Positions 8,443-19,918 are shown, counted from the stretch's first letter. The stretch is DNA of 64,000 bases from an uncultured Paraprevotella sp. (GCA_900546665.1 URDY01000006.1:92362-156361), one strand, 5' to 3'. Translations and numbers: made by a program. The notes: generated from the letters alone by a model not told the origin.

Positions 8443-9315
8443 TCAGGCCATGGATCCGCTGACAATATCCAGCAATTCGTTGGTGATGACCTGCTGACGG
8501 CTCTTGTTATACATGATAGTCAGATCCTGTAACAGGTCGTTGGCGTTGTCCGTGGCTATCTGCATGGCCATAGTGCGGGCAGCATGTTCCGAAGCATTGG
8601 AATCAAGCAGTGCCGTGTATAGCTTGATGTGTAGCACGGTAGGTAACAGTTGCTGGAGAAAAGCATCGGGTGACGGTTCTACAATGTAGTTTGGGGTGTA
8701 GTCATCTGACTGATGCTGCTGTTTCAACTGTGACAAATCCACAGGCAGAAAATGAGTGAGAGTGAGCTCCTGAGTAGCTGTAGATTTGAAATGATTGAAA
8801 AGCAAGTCGATGCGGTCAACTTCACCATTGATGAAACTTTTGGTCAGCTGATCGGCCAGTGCGGAAGCCGATTCGAAATTGGGCTTGTCTGCCATTTTGC
8901 TGAATGAACCTGCAGGTTCAAATCCAGCCTTTCTGACTGCTTCCTCTATTTTCTTTCCGACAGGATAAATCACCAGATTCTCTTTGCCCAGATCCATGTT
9001 GTTGTTGACCCATTCGTGGAAATGGCGGATGACATTGGCATTATAACCTCCGCAAAGACTTCCGTTAGAAGCAAAAACCACCAGTGCGGCCCGCTTCACC
9101 GGACGTGGTGCCGTAAGCAGGGAATCTGTTTCCGGATCGGTATCCAGAAAACCTTCCAGCATGCGTGACAGACGCTGTTCGTAAGGCCACATACCTTCAA
9201 TGAGTTCCTGGGCCTTGTGAAGTTTGGCCGAAGCCACCATTTTCATGGCGGATGTGATTTTCAGCGTTCCGTTGACGGATGCGATTCTTTCTTTTACTTC
9301 TTTTAATGAGGCCAT
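8443..9315 (-). CDS. atpG: ATP synthase F1 gamma subunit
   Basis: This is the 290-residue central-stalk gamma subunit. The N-terminal helix (MASLKEVKERIASVNGTLKITSAMKMVA region) and the C-terminal helix (SEHAARTMAMQIATDNANDLL, ITNELLDIVSGSMA) are the two conserved coiled-coil strands of the rotor. A Rossmann-like part lies between them (VVFASNGSLCGGYNANV). It is the last gene of the operon, 6 bp after atpA, and is followed by the terminator hairpin at 8304-8356. Length is normal. Confidence 0.97.
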   Translation of the reverse strand: MASLKEVKERIASVNGTLKITSAMKMVASAKLHKAQELIEGMWPYEQRLSRMLEGFLDTDPETDSLLTAPRPVKRAALVVFASNGSLCGGYNANVIRHFHEWVNNNMDLGKENLVIYPVGKKIEEAVRKAGFEPAGSFSKMADKPNFESASALADQLTKSFINGEVDRIDLLFNHFKSTATQELTLTHFLPVDLSQLKQQHQSDDYTPNYIVEPSPDAFLQQLLPTVLHIKLYTALLDSNASEHAARTMAMQIATDNANDLLQDLTIMYNKSRQQVITNELLDIVSGSMA

Positions 9316-9321
9316 AATCTG

Positions 9322-10908
9322 TTATTTTTTGAAGAGCAGTGAAGTTTCGGCTGCAACACTTTCGATAATGGAAGTGACTTGATCGTCTATCTTGCCGGTG
9401 GCCAGTACATCGAGTACATCAGCCTGATGTCCGGCACGCAGACTCTCGAGAAATTCTTTCTGGAAATCACGGACCTTATCCAAAGGTATATCACGCATCA
9501 GACCGTGCGTACCACAATAAAGGATGGCGACTTGTTCGCTCACCGGCATCGGAGAGTACTGCGGCTGGATAAGCAGCTGGTTGTTTTTACGTCCGCGGTC
9601 GAGCGTCATGGCTGTAACGGCATCGATATCATTGTTGAATTTGGAGAAGGCTTCCAGCTCACGATACTGTGCCTGGTCTATCTTCAGCGTACCGGCTACT
9701 TTCTTCATACATTTGATCTGTGCACTACCACCTACGCGGGATACTGAAATACCGACGTTGATGGCAGGACGGAAACCTTGGTTGAACAAGCTTGTTTCCA
9801 GGAAGATCTGTCCGTCGGTGATGGAAATCACGTTCGTAGGGATATAGGCCGAAACGTCGCCAGCCTGTGTTTCGATAATAGGCAATGCCGTCAGTGAACC
9901 GCCACATTTCACTTTGCCTTTCAGGCTGTCCGGCAGATCGTTCATCTGTTCGGCTACTTCCTGGTGGTTGATGATCTTGGCGGCACGTTCGAGCAGACGT
10001 GAATGCAGATAGAATATATCACCCGGATAGGCTTCACGTCCTGACGGACGGCGCAGAATCAATGATACCTCACGGTAAGCGACGGCCTGTTTTGACAAGT
10101 CATCATATACGACAAGCGCATGACGGCCGGTATCACGGAAATATTCACCGATGGCGGCACCGGCAAACGGTGCGAAGTATTGCAGGGCAGCAGGATCGGC
10201 AGCGGTGGCAGCTACAACGATAGTGTAGTCCATGGCGCCTTTTTCACGGAGCGTATTGACGATGTTGGCTACGGTAGATCCTTTCTGTCCCACGGCCACG
10301 TAAATACAGTATACCGGATTGCCGGCTTCATAATTGGCCCGTTGGCTGATGATCGTGTCAATGGCTATGGCGGTCTTACCCGTCTGACGGTCACCGATGA
10401 TCAGCTCACGCTGTCCGCGTCCTATGGGAATCATGGCATCGATGGCTTTCAGACCCGTCTGTAAAGGTTCGGATACAGGTTGACGGAAAATGACTCCCGG
10501 AGCCTTACGTTCCAACGGCATTTCGCACAGATCACCACCGATTTGTCCGCGACCGTCGAGAGGAACACCCAGCGGGTCAATGACACGTCCAAGCATGTGT
10601 TCGCTCACTTTGATGGAAGCGATTCGGCCTGTACGTTTGACGATCATGCCTTCGCGTATCTGGTCGGTAGGTCCCAGAAGTACGGCACCTACATTGTCCT
10701 CCTCCAGATTCATCACAACGGCCATGATGCCGTTTTCAAATTCCAGAAGTTCGTTGGCTTCAGCTTTCTGCAAACCGTAGATTCGTGCCACGCCATCACT
10801 GACTTGCAGCACGGAGCCGACTTCATCATACTGGATATCGGCATTGATACCTTTCAGTTGCTGAAGCAAGACTTCTGATATCTCGCTTGGTTTTATATTA
10901 TCAGACAT
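9322..10908 (-). CDS. atpA: ATP synthase F1 alpha subunit
   Basis: This is the 528-residue non-catalytic alpha subunit. The Walker A motif GDRQTGKT, the VYDDLSKQA stretch and the SYRR-like arginine-finger segment ([18 protein letters not shown] follows) are present. The ATG at 10908 (MSDNIKPSE) is preferred over a TTG three codons upstream because it matches the family N-terminus. It lies 6 bp upstream of atpG and 18 bp downstream of atpH. It alternates with beta in the F1 hexamer on the cytoplasmic side of the inner membrane. Confidence 0.98.
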   Translation of the reverse strand: MSDNIKPSEISEVLLQQLKGINADIQYDEVGSVLQVSDGVARIYGLQKAEANELLEFENGIMAVVMNLEEDNVGAVLLGPTDQIREGMIVKRTGRIASIKVSEHMLGRVIDPLGVPLDGRGQIGGDLCEMPLERKAPGVIFRQPVSEPLQTGLKAIDAMIPIGRGQRELIIGDRQTGKTAIAIDTIISQRANYEAGNPVYCIYVAVGQKGSTVANIVNTLREKGAMDYTIVVAATAADPAALQYFAPFAGAAIGEYFRDTGRHALVVYDDLSKQAVAYREVSLILRRPSGREAYPGDIFYLHSRLLERAAKIINHQEVAEQMNDLPDSLKGKVKCGGSLTALPIIETQAGDVSAYIPTNVISITDGQIFLETSLFNQGFRPAINVGISVSRVGGSAQIKCMKKVAGTLKIDQAQYRELEAFSKFNNDIDAVTAMTLDRGRKNNQLLIQPQYSPMPVSEQVAILYCGTHGLMRDIPLDKVRDFQKEFLESLRAGHQADVLDVLATGKIDDQVTSIIESVAAETSLLFKK

Positions 10909-10926
10909 ACTTTTCAATACTTGAGA

Positions 10927-11484
10927 TTACACAATTCTTTTGTTTTTCTCGATAAATTGCTTTTTGACCCTTTCAAGCTGGCCTGCCACGCTGGCGTCAA
11001 TTCTGGTTGAGGCTATCTGAAGGACAAATCCACCGATGAGTGACGGGTCGACCTTTGTCTGGAATTCCACTTTTCCGTCGCTACTTTGTTCGATAAGTTT
11101 GCGCAGCCGGTTTTCTGTGTCAGAAGATACCGGAACAGCCGTGATGAGTTTGCCGCGTTTGATGTGCTTGAGTTCATGGTACTGGTCGATATATGAAAAA
11201 CAGATGAATATGAACAGTTTTTCACGTTTTTCATTAAGAACCAGTTCGAAAAAGCGCATCAGTTCCGGACAGGTCTGCATGTTTGCAGCCGCTTCATTCA
11301 GTAACCTGAGCTTTGTTTCTTTCGCCAGCGCCGGACTTTCCAGTGCCTTTCTCAGATCTTCTATTTTTCTGAACTGTCCGACAAAGGATTTGACTTGTCT
11401 GTATACAAGGTCTTCTTTTCCATTTTCGGACGCGTAGGCTAGAAGAGCTTTGGCATAGCGCTTGGATATAGCACCGATATTCAT
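10927..11484 (-). CDS. atpH: ATP synthase F1 delta subunit
   Basis: This 185-residue delta (OSCP) subunit forms the cap of the peripheral stalk. The helical N-terminal domain starts with ISKRYAKALLAYASENG, the usual family opening. The C-terminal part contains the conserved KVDPSLIGGFVLQIASTRIDASV segment. It is placed between atpF and atpA, with 6 bp separating it from atpF, as in most operons. Confidence 0.96.
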   Translation of the reverse strand: MNIGAISKRYAKALLAYASENGKEDLVYRQVKSFVGQFRKIEDLRKALESPALAKETKLRLLNEAAANMQTCPELMRFFELVLNEKREKLFIFICFSYIDQYHELKHIKRGKLITAVPVSSDTENRLRKLIEQSSDGKVEFQTKVDPSLIGGFVLQIASTRIDASVAGQLERVKKQFIEKNKRIV

Positions 11485-11490
11485 ACGTTT

Positions 11491-11997
11491 TTAGGCTTTA
11501 TCCGGTTTTTGAATCATTTCGTCAAGTAACCGGTCGATCAGTTCGATATGTTCTTTTTCGCCCGTCAGGTCCTTGCGCAAAATCTTTTCTGCCACGTCGA
11601 CGGACAGTACGGCCACCTGCCGACGGATGTCGTTGATGGCACTTTCCTTTTCGGCGATAATTTGTTGCCGTGTTTCATCCAAAGCTCGTTTGGCTTCGGC
11701 CTGTGCCCGGGCCTGCGCTTCTTTCAGCATACGGTCACGGGTGGCAACGGCGTCTTTAAGTATCCGCGCTTGTTCTTCACGGGCTTGCGTCAACAGACGT
11801 TCGCTTTCGGATTTGACCTGTGCCAGCTGTTCGTTGGCCAATCGGGCAGATTCAAGCGATTCGTCGATATATCTTTTCCGTTCGTCCACCATTCGGATGA
11901 TGACCGGGAAGGCGTATTTTGCCAAGATGAAAAATACGACCGCGAAGATGACAACCATCCAGAATAATGTGCCCGAACTCGGAATGAGCAGTCCCAT
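11491..11997 (-). CDS. atpF: ATP synthase Fo b subunit
   Basis: This is the 168-residue b subunit, the peripheral-stalk dimer. One N-terminal transmembrane helix (FWMVVIFAVVFFILAKYAFPVI, shown here in part) is followed by a long Lys/Glu/Gln/Arg-rich coiled coil, as expected. One gene only is present, so b forms a homodimer. It is 12 bp downstream of atpE and 6 bp upstream of atpH. Confidence 0.96.
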   Translation of the reverse strand: MGLLIPSSGTLFWMVVIFAVVFFILAKYAFPVIIRMVDERKRYIDESLESARLANEQLAQVKSESERLLTQAREEQARILKDAVATRDRMLKEAQARAQAEAKRALDETRQQIIAEKESAINDIRRQVAVLSVDVAEKILRKDLTGEKEHIELIDRLLDEMIQKPDKA

Positions 11998-12009
11998 AAG
12001 CGGTTCAGA

Positions 12010-12276
<267 letters not shown>

Positions 12277-12291
12277 TTAAATGTTATACTT

Positions 12292-13401
12292 TTATTTATT
12301 TGTTTCTGGTTTGACTTGTGCAAGTCCGATAAATACGGATGAAAGCATGGTGAAGATGTAAGCCTGGATAAAGGCTACAAGCACCTCGAGCGCATTCATG
12401 AAGATGCCGAATAATACGGCGACTACAGTCATGCTGCCATTAATGACGGCACCAGCCTTCACGGTAATGAAGATGATGGAGACCAGACTTAATATAGCCG
12501 CATGTCCTGCCATGATGTTGGCAAACAAACGAATCATCAATGCAAATGGTTTCGTGAAGATGCCAAAGAATTCGATGAACGGCATGATGGGAACCGGAAC
12601 CTTCAGCCATGTCGGTACTTCAGGCCAGAAAATATCTTTCCAGTAGGCACGTGTGCCACAGATATTCGTAAACAGGAATGTGCAGACAGCCAGAACCATT
12701 GTGACTGCAATGTTTCCTGTTACGTTCGCACCTCCGGGGAAGAAAGGAATAAGTCCCATCAGGTTGTTGACCAGGATGAAGAAGAATACCGTCAGAAGAT
12801 AGGGGGCAAAACGCTTGTAGTTTTCGCCTATACCACTTTTGATGACATCATCATAAATCATGACCGTAAGAGCCTCTATCGCACCTACACCGCCTTTGGG
12901 GACAGCCTCGCAGACCGTGCGTTTTTTATACCATGATGCGCAACTAAGCATGATGATGACCAGTATGGCACTGTTGATCATCAGAGCCACTACGTTTTTG
13001 GTAATCGACAGGTCTACGGGCAGTACTTCTTCACCGTTCTTGTTTGTCGTGATAATCTTGCCTTTATGGTCTCCTTCGGATGCTATTCTGAATCCTTCGT
13101 ATGTGGCACCGTTTTCGAGTCGTGAAGAAAGGAAGCAGTGCCAGCCGTTTTCATCATGCAGAATGACGGGCAGGGGAATACTGATTCTGGCAGACCCTAT
13201 ATCCGTGATATGCCATTCGTAGGCATCTTCGATATGTCCGAATACGATTTCGTATACGTCAATGTCCTGCTTTTCCTCTTCTGCATGTACCTGTGAAGGA
13301 GTCAGCCACAACAGCGTGAGTCCTATGACAAGACAAGTGGCATGCCATTTAAGACAACCTCCCGATATCCGTTTAAATATATGATCAATAACTTTTCTCA
13401 T
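12292..13401 (-). CDS. atpB: ATP synthase Fo a subunit with long N-terminal extension
   Basis: This is the 369-residue stator a subunit. The essential arginine is R291 in MIRLFANIMAGH, and five to six transmembrane helices occupy about residues 135-365. The protein is over 100 residues longer than the E. coli subunit. Residues 1-40 look like a signal sequence ending in VHA, followed by a soluble domain (about 41-130) that would face the periplasm. An extended a subunit of this kind is usual in Bacteroidetes. The gene lies between the small AtpI-like gene and atpE. Confidence 0.95.
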   Translation of the reverse strand: MRKVIDHIFKRISGGCLKWHATCLVIGLTLLWLTPSQVHAEEEKQDIDVYEIVFGHIEDAYEWHITDIGSARISIPLPVILHDENGWHCFLSSRLENGATYEGFRIASEGDHKGKIITTNKNGEEVLPVDLSITKNVVALMINSAILVIIMLSCASWYKKRTVCEAVPKGGVGAIEALTVMIYDDVIKSGIGENYKRFAPYLLTVFFFILVNNLMGLIPFFPGGANVTGNIAVTMVLAVCTFLFTNICGTRAYWKDIFWPEVPTWLKVPVPIMPFIEFFGIFTKPFALMIRLFANIMAGHAAILSLVSIIFITVKAGAVINGSMTVVAVLFGIFMNALEVLVAFIQAYIFTMLSSVFIGLAQVKPETNK

Positions 13402-13407
13402 ACAAGT

Positions 13408-13818
13408 TTACTTTTTGTATCCTTTTTCGAATTTAACAAAGAACAGGGTGTCTGATATCAGATTGATAAGATAAAAGACGATGAGCAACAGGCCGAAAAT
13501 GACGATATTTTTTCTGATAACCAGTCCGTAAACAACCATCAAAACGACACTGATAATCAGTTTGAACGTTTTTAATGCCAGATACAGCGTGGTATGCGGA
13601 ATACCTTGTTTGTGGCCCTTTTCCAGAAAAAAGAACTGGAGAAAACCCATGATACAGAAAAACAAAGGAATGCAAACCGCCGAATAAATGCCATTTCCCC
13701 CCATTGCCATTTGCAGTATGAGACAGCTTACTACAGATACGAAACCATTTGTAACGATTAGTCTGATGCCATACTGTGTGCGGGATGCATTCCAATATTT
13801 GCTTTCTGTTCTGTTCAT
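13408..13818 (-). CDS. AtpI/Unc1-like membrane protein of atp operon
   Basis: This 136-residue hydrophobic protein has four predicted membrane helices (GIRLIVTNGFVSVVSCLIL, a second at IYSAVCIPLFFCIMGFLQFF, then KLIISVVLMVVYGLVI and IFGLLLIVFYLINLI). The ATG at 13818 overlaps the atpC stop codon (ATGA), which decides the start over an ATG four codons upstream. It lies 6 bp before atpB. The position and topology match the AtpI-type accessory proteins thought to help c-ring assembly, but sequence similarity is weak, so this is positional inference. Confidence 0.75.
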   Translation of the reverse strand: MNRTESKYWNASRTQYGIRLIVTNGFVSVVSCLILQMAMGGNGIYSAVCIPLFFCIMGFLQFFFLEKGHKQGIPHTTLYLALKTFKLIISVVLMVVYGLVIRKNIVIFGLLLIVFYLINLISDTLFFVKFEKGYKK

Positions 13819-14066
13819 TGTTCTATACATATAGATACCTGATTGTCGCCGACAGACACAAACCCTGATTTGACAGGTATTTTGTGAGTGACACCGGCCG
13901 ATTTGAATTTGATTTCGCCAGCTGCCAATGCGGAAAGCAAGGGGGCATGTTCATAAAGGACTGAGAACGAACCGTTCACGCCTGGTAACTGCACATAGCG
14001 CACATCGCCTTCAAACAGGGTCTTTTCCGGTGATACTATAGTCAGCTGAATATTGTCTTTTCCCAT
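13815..14066 (-). CDS. atpC: ATP synthase F1 epsilon subunit, short form
   Basis: This 83-residue epsilon subunit contains the N-terminal beta-sandwich only (LTIVSPEKTLFEGDVRYVQLPG, EHAPLLSALAAGEIKF, SGFVSVGDNQVSICIE). The C-terminal two-helix domain that inhibits ATP hydrolysis in E. coli and Bacillus is absent. There is no frameshift: the stop is shared with the next gene's start (ATGA), so the short form is the intact gene. It lies 9 bp downstream of atpD. Confidence 0.93.
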   Translation of the reverse strand: MGKDNIQLTIVSPEKTLFEGDVRYVQLPGVNGSFSVLYEHAPLLSALAAGEIKFKSAGVTHKIPVKSGFVSVGDNQVSICIEQ

Positions 14067-14075
14067 AACGGTCTG

Positions 14076-15904
<1,829 letters not shown>

Positions 15905-16819
15905 ATGGAACTGACACAACTGAAATATTTTTCAACGCTGGCTGACTATCTTTCCTTTACAGAAGCAGCCAAGGCCTTATTTATTACACAAAGCACTTTG
16001 TCGTTGAGTATAAAACAATTGGAGGAGGAACTTGACACGCTCCTGTTTGACAGGGTCGGGAAACGAATTTATCTGACTGACGCCGGCAAGATTTTTTTGG
16101 ATTATGCCAGAAAAGCCATTACGGACGTAAATGATGGCATAGAGGTGCTGAAAGAAAGCCAGCATATTTATGCCGGTAAGGTGCGGGTCGGGGTTATTTA
16201 CAGTTCGTCTGTCGTATTGAATGCCTGCATAACGAAATTTACCAAAACTTATCCTAGGGTACAGCTTTCCGTCTTTTATTCTCATTCCATCCTGGAACTG
16301 GTGGAGCTGATCAATGCCAACAAGCTGGATTTTGCCGTGACCTACAAACCCGCCAACATACCACCCCTGATAGAGGTGAAGGAGTTCAACAGCCCTCCGC
16401 TTTGTGTTGTGGCCCACAAGGATCATCCGGTATCCGTACGCAAGACTTTCTCTTTGGAAGATATCGGTGACTATCCGCTTATCCTGTTTCCACATAGTAT
16501 TTATACGAGAACATTGATTGATAAAATGTTGCAGCAGCATAAAGTCAGTGTGACACCTCAACTGGAGATCAACAGTACGCCTGTGATTCTGGATATGGTG
16601 AGGACCGGTCACTGGATTTCCATCCTGTCCAAGGATATTACCCGTAACAATCCGGATCTGAGGGCTATACAGATCAAGGGATGTGTGGAATGCATGCATG
16701 CTTCATTGCTTTTTCTGAAAGGCAAAAGGCAGTCTATCATGGCTGAAAAACTGCTTGAGATGATGAAAATCTATTCTCAGGAGAAGCATCAGAGTGCAGA
16801 AGGGCTTTCCGAACCATAA
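15905..16819 (+). CDS. LysR family transcriptional regulator
   Basis: This 304-residue LysR-type regulator has an N-terminal winged helix (MELTQLKYFSTLADYLSFTEA, ITQSTLSLSIKQLEEEL; residues 1-60), a linker helix and a periplasmic-binding-like effector domain (about 90-295). The ATG at 15905 fits the family start better than the TTG at 15893. Its architecture is that of the CynR/OxyR/CatM group. It precedes the esterase-nitroreductase-esterase genes in the same direction and may control them, but no operator was identified and the effector is unknown. Confidence 0.9.
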   Translation: MELTQLKYFSTLADYLSFTEAAKALFITQSTLSLSIKQLEEELDTLLFDRVGKRIYLTDAGKIFLDYARKAITDVNDGIEVLKESQHIYAGKVRVGVIYSSSVVLNACITKFTKTYPRVQLSVFYSHSILELVELINANKLDFAVTYKPANIPPLIEVKEFNSPPLCVVAHKDHPVSVRKTFSLEDIGDYPLILFPHSIYTRTLIDKMLQQHKVSVTPQLEINSTPVILDMVRTGHWISILSKDITRNNPDLRAIQIKGCVECMHASLLFLKGKRQSIMAEKLLEMMKIYSQEKHQSAEGLSEP

Positions 16820-16924
16820 TATTATGCCCGAAGTCATGCGGATTTAGCGGATTTTTCTGTATTTTTGATCGGTTTTTTTCGATTTTGACCATAAATAAAC
16901 AACTAAAATATAATTAAAAGAGGA

Positions 16925-17749
16925 ATGAAAAACATGAGGTTAGCCTTGATGGTATTGTGTGGTTGTCTGTCTGTGTCACTTCAGGCTGTACGTATCGATA
17001 CGGTAAAAGTGGCGAGTAAGGTTATGCAAAAGGACTTGCCGGTGCAGGTGGTAGTGCCTGACGCCGCGGACCATGGTGTGCGCTGTCCGGTCGTATATTT
17101 GTTGCACGGATATGGCGGCAATGCAGGGTCCTGGCTACAAATCAACCCTTCTTTAGTGGAAAAAGCAGAACGTGACAGTATCATTATAGTCTGTCCGGAT
17201 GGAAAAAACAGCTGGTATTGGGATTCGCCGTTGAAGAAGGACAGTCGTTTTGAAACGTATGTGTCACGTGAGCTGACAGATTATATTGACCGGCATTATT
17301 CTACGGAAGCCACTCGTGAAGGACGGGCCGTAACAGGTTACAGTATGGGCGGACATGGTGCGTTCTGGCTGGCTTTTCATCATAAGGACGTGTTCGGTGC
17401 GGCAGGAAGTACCAGCGGGGGAGTAGACATCCGTCCTTTTCCTGAAAATTGGGAAATGAAAAGCCTGTTGGGTGAGAAGTCTGATAACCCTTCCGTGTGG
17501 GATCAGTACACGGTGACCACACAACTGGATCTGATCAAAAACGGCGATCTGGCACTGATTTTCGATTGCGGTACGGCTGATTTCTTTTTTGAGGTCAACA
17601 AACGTCTTCACGAAGAGATGCTCAAGCGTGGTATCGGTCATGATTTCATTGTACGTCCCGGTGCCCATACCGGTGAATATTGGGCAAACGCGATAGAATA
17701 CCAATGGGTGTTCTTCCACCGTTATTTCAAGCAAAACCGGAAAAACTGA
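16925..17749 (+). CDS. Exported esterase of the EstA/feruloyl esterase type
   Basis: This 274-residue alpha/beta-hydrolase belongs to the esterase-D/feruloyl-esterase superfamily. Residues 1-21 form a signal peptide. The oxyanion motif HGYGGN is at 61-66 and the nucleophile elbow GYSMGG has Ser140. The acid is probably Asp in DCGTADFF (about 219) and the base is His in GAHTGEYW (about 248). Related secreted proteins in Bacteroidales cleave acyl or feruloyl esters from plant polysaccharides. A TATTTTTG -7-like box lies at 16860-16867. A nitroreductase gene begins 19 bp downstream. Confidence 0.85.
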   Translation: MKNMRLALMVLCGCLSVSLQAVRIDTVKVASKVMQKDLPVQVVVPDAADHGVRCPVVYLLHGYGGNAGSWLQINPSLVEKAERDSIIIVCPDGKNSWYWDSPLKKDSRFETYVSRELTDYIDRHYSTEATREGRAVTGYSMGGHGAFWLAFHHKDVFGAAGSTSGGVDIRPFPENWEMKSLLGEKSDNPSVWDQYTVTTQLDLIKNGDLALIFDCGTADFFFEVNKRLHEEMLKRGIGHDFIVRPGAHTGEYWANAIEYQWVFFHRYFKQNRKN

Positions 17750-17768
17750 TTTTAAAGAATAGAGTAAT

Positions 17769-18305
17769 ATGGATTTTTCAGAATTGGTAAACAAACGTCA
17801 GAGCGACCGCCAGTATCAGCAGAAGCCTGTAGACAGGGCATTGTTGTTGCAATGTCTGGAAGCGGCCCGGGTGGCACCTTCGGCCTGCAATTCGCAGCCA
17901 TGGAAGTTTGTTGTGGTTGACGAGCCGTCGTTGGTGTCGGAGATGGCTTCTGCAGCTGCGGGTATGGGCATGAACAAATTCGCTTTTCAGGCTCCTGTCA
18001 TTGTGGCGGTCGTATTGGAAAAGATGAATCTGACGGCACGCATAGGCAGTGTGATCAAAGACAAGGAATATTCTTTGCTTGATGTAGGCATAGCGGTAGA
18101 ACATTTTTGTCTGCAAGCTTCCGAACTGGGACTCGGAACCTGCATTTTGGGGTGGTTTGACGAAAAAAGGGTTAGGAAATTGCTGAAGATCGAAAGGCGG
18201 AGAGTGCCATTGCTGATTACGGTAGGGTATCCCGACAGTCCGGTGCGTAAGAAAGTGCGCAAGAAGCTGGATGAGATGAGCTGTTGGAATGTTTATGAAG
18301 ATTAG
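17769..18305 (+). CDS. Nitroreductase family protein
   Basis: This 178-residue FMN-dependent oxidoreductase has no export signal. RQSDRQYQQKPVD at the N-terminus and APSACNSQPWKFVVV (FMN-binding) are diagnostic, as are LDVGIAVEHFCLQASELGLGTC and the C-terminal arginine-rich segment. It sits between two exported esterases, with 19 bp on its left and 29 bp on its right, so the three genes are probably co-transcribed. The natural substrate (nitroaromatic, quinone or flavin) cannot be told. It has no obvious functional link with the esterases. Confidence 0.9.
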   Translation: MDFSELVNKRQSDRQYQQKPVDRALLLQCLEAARVAPSACNSQPWKFVVVDEPSLVSEMASAAAGMGMNKFAFQAPVIVAVVLEKMNLTARIGSVIKDKEYSLLDVGIAVEHFCLQASELGLGTCILGWFDEKRVRKLLKIERRRVPLLITVGYPDSPVRKKVRKKLDEMSCWNVYED

Positions 18306-18334
18306 GATAGAGTCTGTAAATGATTAACGAATAT

Positions 18335-19798
18335 ATGAAAAAGTTCTTTTTATTATGTTTGGTTCTGAGCTTTCATGTTCTTGCCGGGGCTCAGACATCA
18401 CGTACTTTTGACGTGGATTTATGGCAAGATGGACTTCCAAATAGTAACGGAAGGGACAATCAGCCGGAGGATATGTCCAAGTCTGTTTTTACACCATCGA
18501 TAAGGGTGTTCCTGCCCGATTCTGCAAAAGCTACCGGACGTGCGGTAGTGGCTTGTCCCGGAGGAGAATATGCTCATCTGGCTCTGGATCATGAAGGTTA
18601 TCAGTGGGCTCCTTTTTTCAATGATAAGGGTATTGCATTGATCGTGTTGAAGTATCGTATGCCTTTCGGACACAAGGAAGTGCCGGCCAGTGACGCCATG
18701 GAGGCCATCCGACAAGTCAGATTGCATGCGGAAGAATGGCATATCAATCCTTATGATGTCGGTATAATGGGATCATCTGCAGGAGGACATCTGGCTTCAA
18801 CTGTGGCTAATATGGCTCCTTTTGCAGTACGGCCGGATTTTCAGATCCTGTTTTATCCGGTGATTACGATGGATCCGTCCCGTAGCCATCTCGGGTCAGT
18901 CCATTCATTGTTGGGACGTGATGCTTCGGCTGAGTTGCAAAAACGGTATTCCAATGAATTGAATGTCAGACGTCATCAGACTCCGCCGGCTATACTCTTG
19001 CTTAGTGATGACGATGATGTGGTTCCGTCTTCGAATTCCGTCAACTATTACTCGGCATTACGTCAGAATGATGTACCGTCATCTTTGCATATCTATCCTT
19101 CGGGAGGGCACGGATGGGGTGTCAGATCTTCATTTGCTTATCACACCCAGATGCTGGCAGACCTTGAAGCCTGGCTGGATCAGTTGCCTTCACCGCGCAA
19201 GGATGCTGTCCGTGTAGCCTGTATCGGGAATAGCATTACGGATGGTTTTGGCATAAATATGACAGAAGTGAACTCTTACCCGGCACAGTTGGGCCGTTTG
19301 TTGGGGCCGGATTATCATGTCCGGAACTTCGGTTTCAGTGCACGGACACTGTTGCGCAAGGGTGACTTGCCTTATATGAATGAAAAACTTTATGAGGACA
19401 GCAAGGCATTCAATCCCGATGTGGTTATCATAAAGTTTGGCACAAACGATACCAAACCGCAGAACTGGAAGCACAAGGCTGATTTTGAGAAGGATCTGCA
19501 GTTTATGATTGATGAATATTCAGCCCTGCCATCCAAACCAAAGATTTTTCTGGTTTATCCCGTAAAGGTGTTTAAGGATAATTTCGGTATTTCGGACAGT
19601 CTTGTTCAGAATGGTGTAATTCCTTTGATACGTAAGGTGGCCCGGAAAAACAAACTTCAGACCATTGATCTTTATTCGGCTTTTGAGAATAAGGGTAATC
19701 TCATGATTTCAGACGGTATACATCCCAATAGGGAAGGAGCCAAGGTCATGGCGGAAGTTATCGGCAAGGCTATTACAGACTCATATCCGGAACATTGA
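18335..19798 (+). CDS. Two-domain secreted esterase (alpha/beta-hydrolase plus SGNH)
   Basis: This 487-residue exported protein fuses two different esterase folds. After a signal peptide (MKKFFLLCLVLSFHVLAGAQ), an alpha/beta-hydrolase domain carries GSSAGG (Ser about 148), Asp in LLLSDDDDVVP and His in PSGGHGWG (about 259). An SGNH/GDSL domain follows from about residue 290, with GNSITDG (Ser about 300), FGTNDTK and DGIHPN near the end. The ATG at 18335 is preferred to 18320 because it directly opens the signal peptide. The two-domain layout suggests removal of acetyl groups from hemicellulose. It is the last gene before the terminator at 19878-19918. Confidence 0.88.
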   Translation: MKKFFLLCLVLSFHVLAGAQTSRTFDVDLWQDGLPNSNGRDNQPEDMSKSVFTPSIRVFLPDSAKATGRAVVACPGGEYAHLALDHEGYQWAPFFNDKGIALIVLKYRMPFGHKEVPASDAMEAIRQVRLHAEEWHINPYDVGIMGSSAGGHLASTVANMAPFAVRPDFQILFYPVITMDPSRSHLGSVHSLLGRDASAELQKRYSNELNVRRHQTPPAILLLSDDDDVVPSSNSVNYYSALRQNDVPSSLHIYPSGGHGWGVRSSFAYHTQMLADLEAWLDQLPSPRKDAVRVACIGNSITDGFGINMTEVNSYPAQLGRLLGPDYHVRNFGFSARTLLRKGDLPYMNEKLYEDSKAFNPDVVIIKFGTNDTKPQNWKHKADFEKDLQFMIDEYSALPSKPKIFLVYPVKVFKDNFGISDSLVQNGVIPLIRKVARKNKLQTIDLYSAFENKGNLMISDGIHPNREGAKVMAEVIGKAITDSYPEH

Positions 19799-19877
19799 TC
19801 AGGAGCATGAGCCACTTGCCGGTAGCGTGATCCGCGATCTGGTATTCGCAGGGATATTGCCGTAAATGATATGAAAT

Positions 19878-19918
19878 AAGCCAACTAATTCATACCTCGT
19901 GTGTGGATTAGTTGGCTT
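19878..19918 (+). terminator. Rho-independent terminator after esterase operon
   Basis: A perfect 12-bp stem (AAGCCAACTAAT, 19878-19889, with ATTAGTTGGCTT, 19907-19918) with a 17-nt loop is followed by TTGTTTTGG. It lies 80 bp after the two-domain esterase and fits an intrinsic terminator. Confidence 0.8.

Noticed and set aside
9379..10878. Several long plus-strand frames inside atpA
   Set aside because: They are shadows of the certain atpA gene in the opposite direction.
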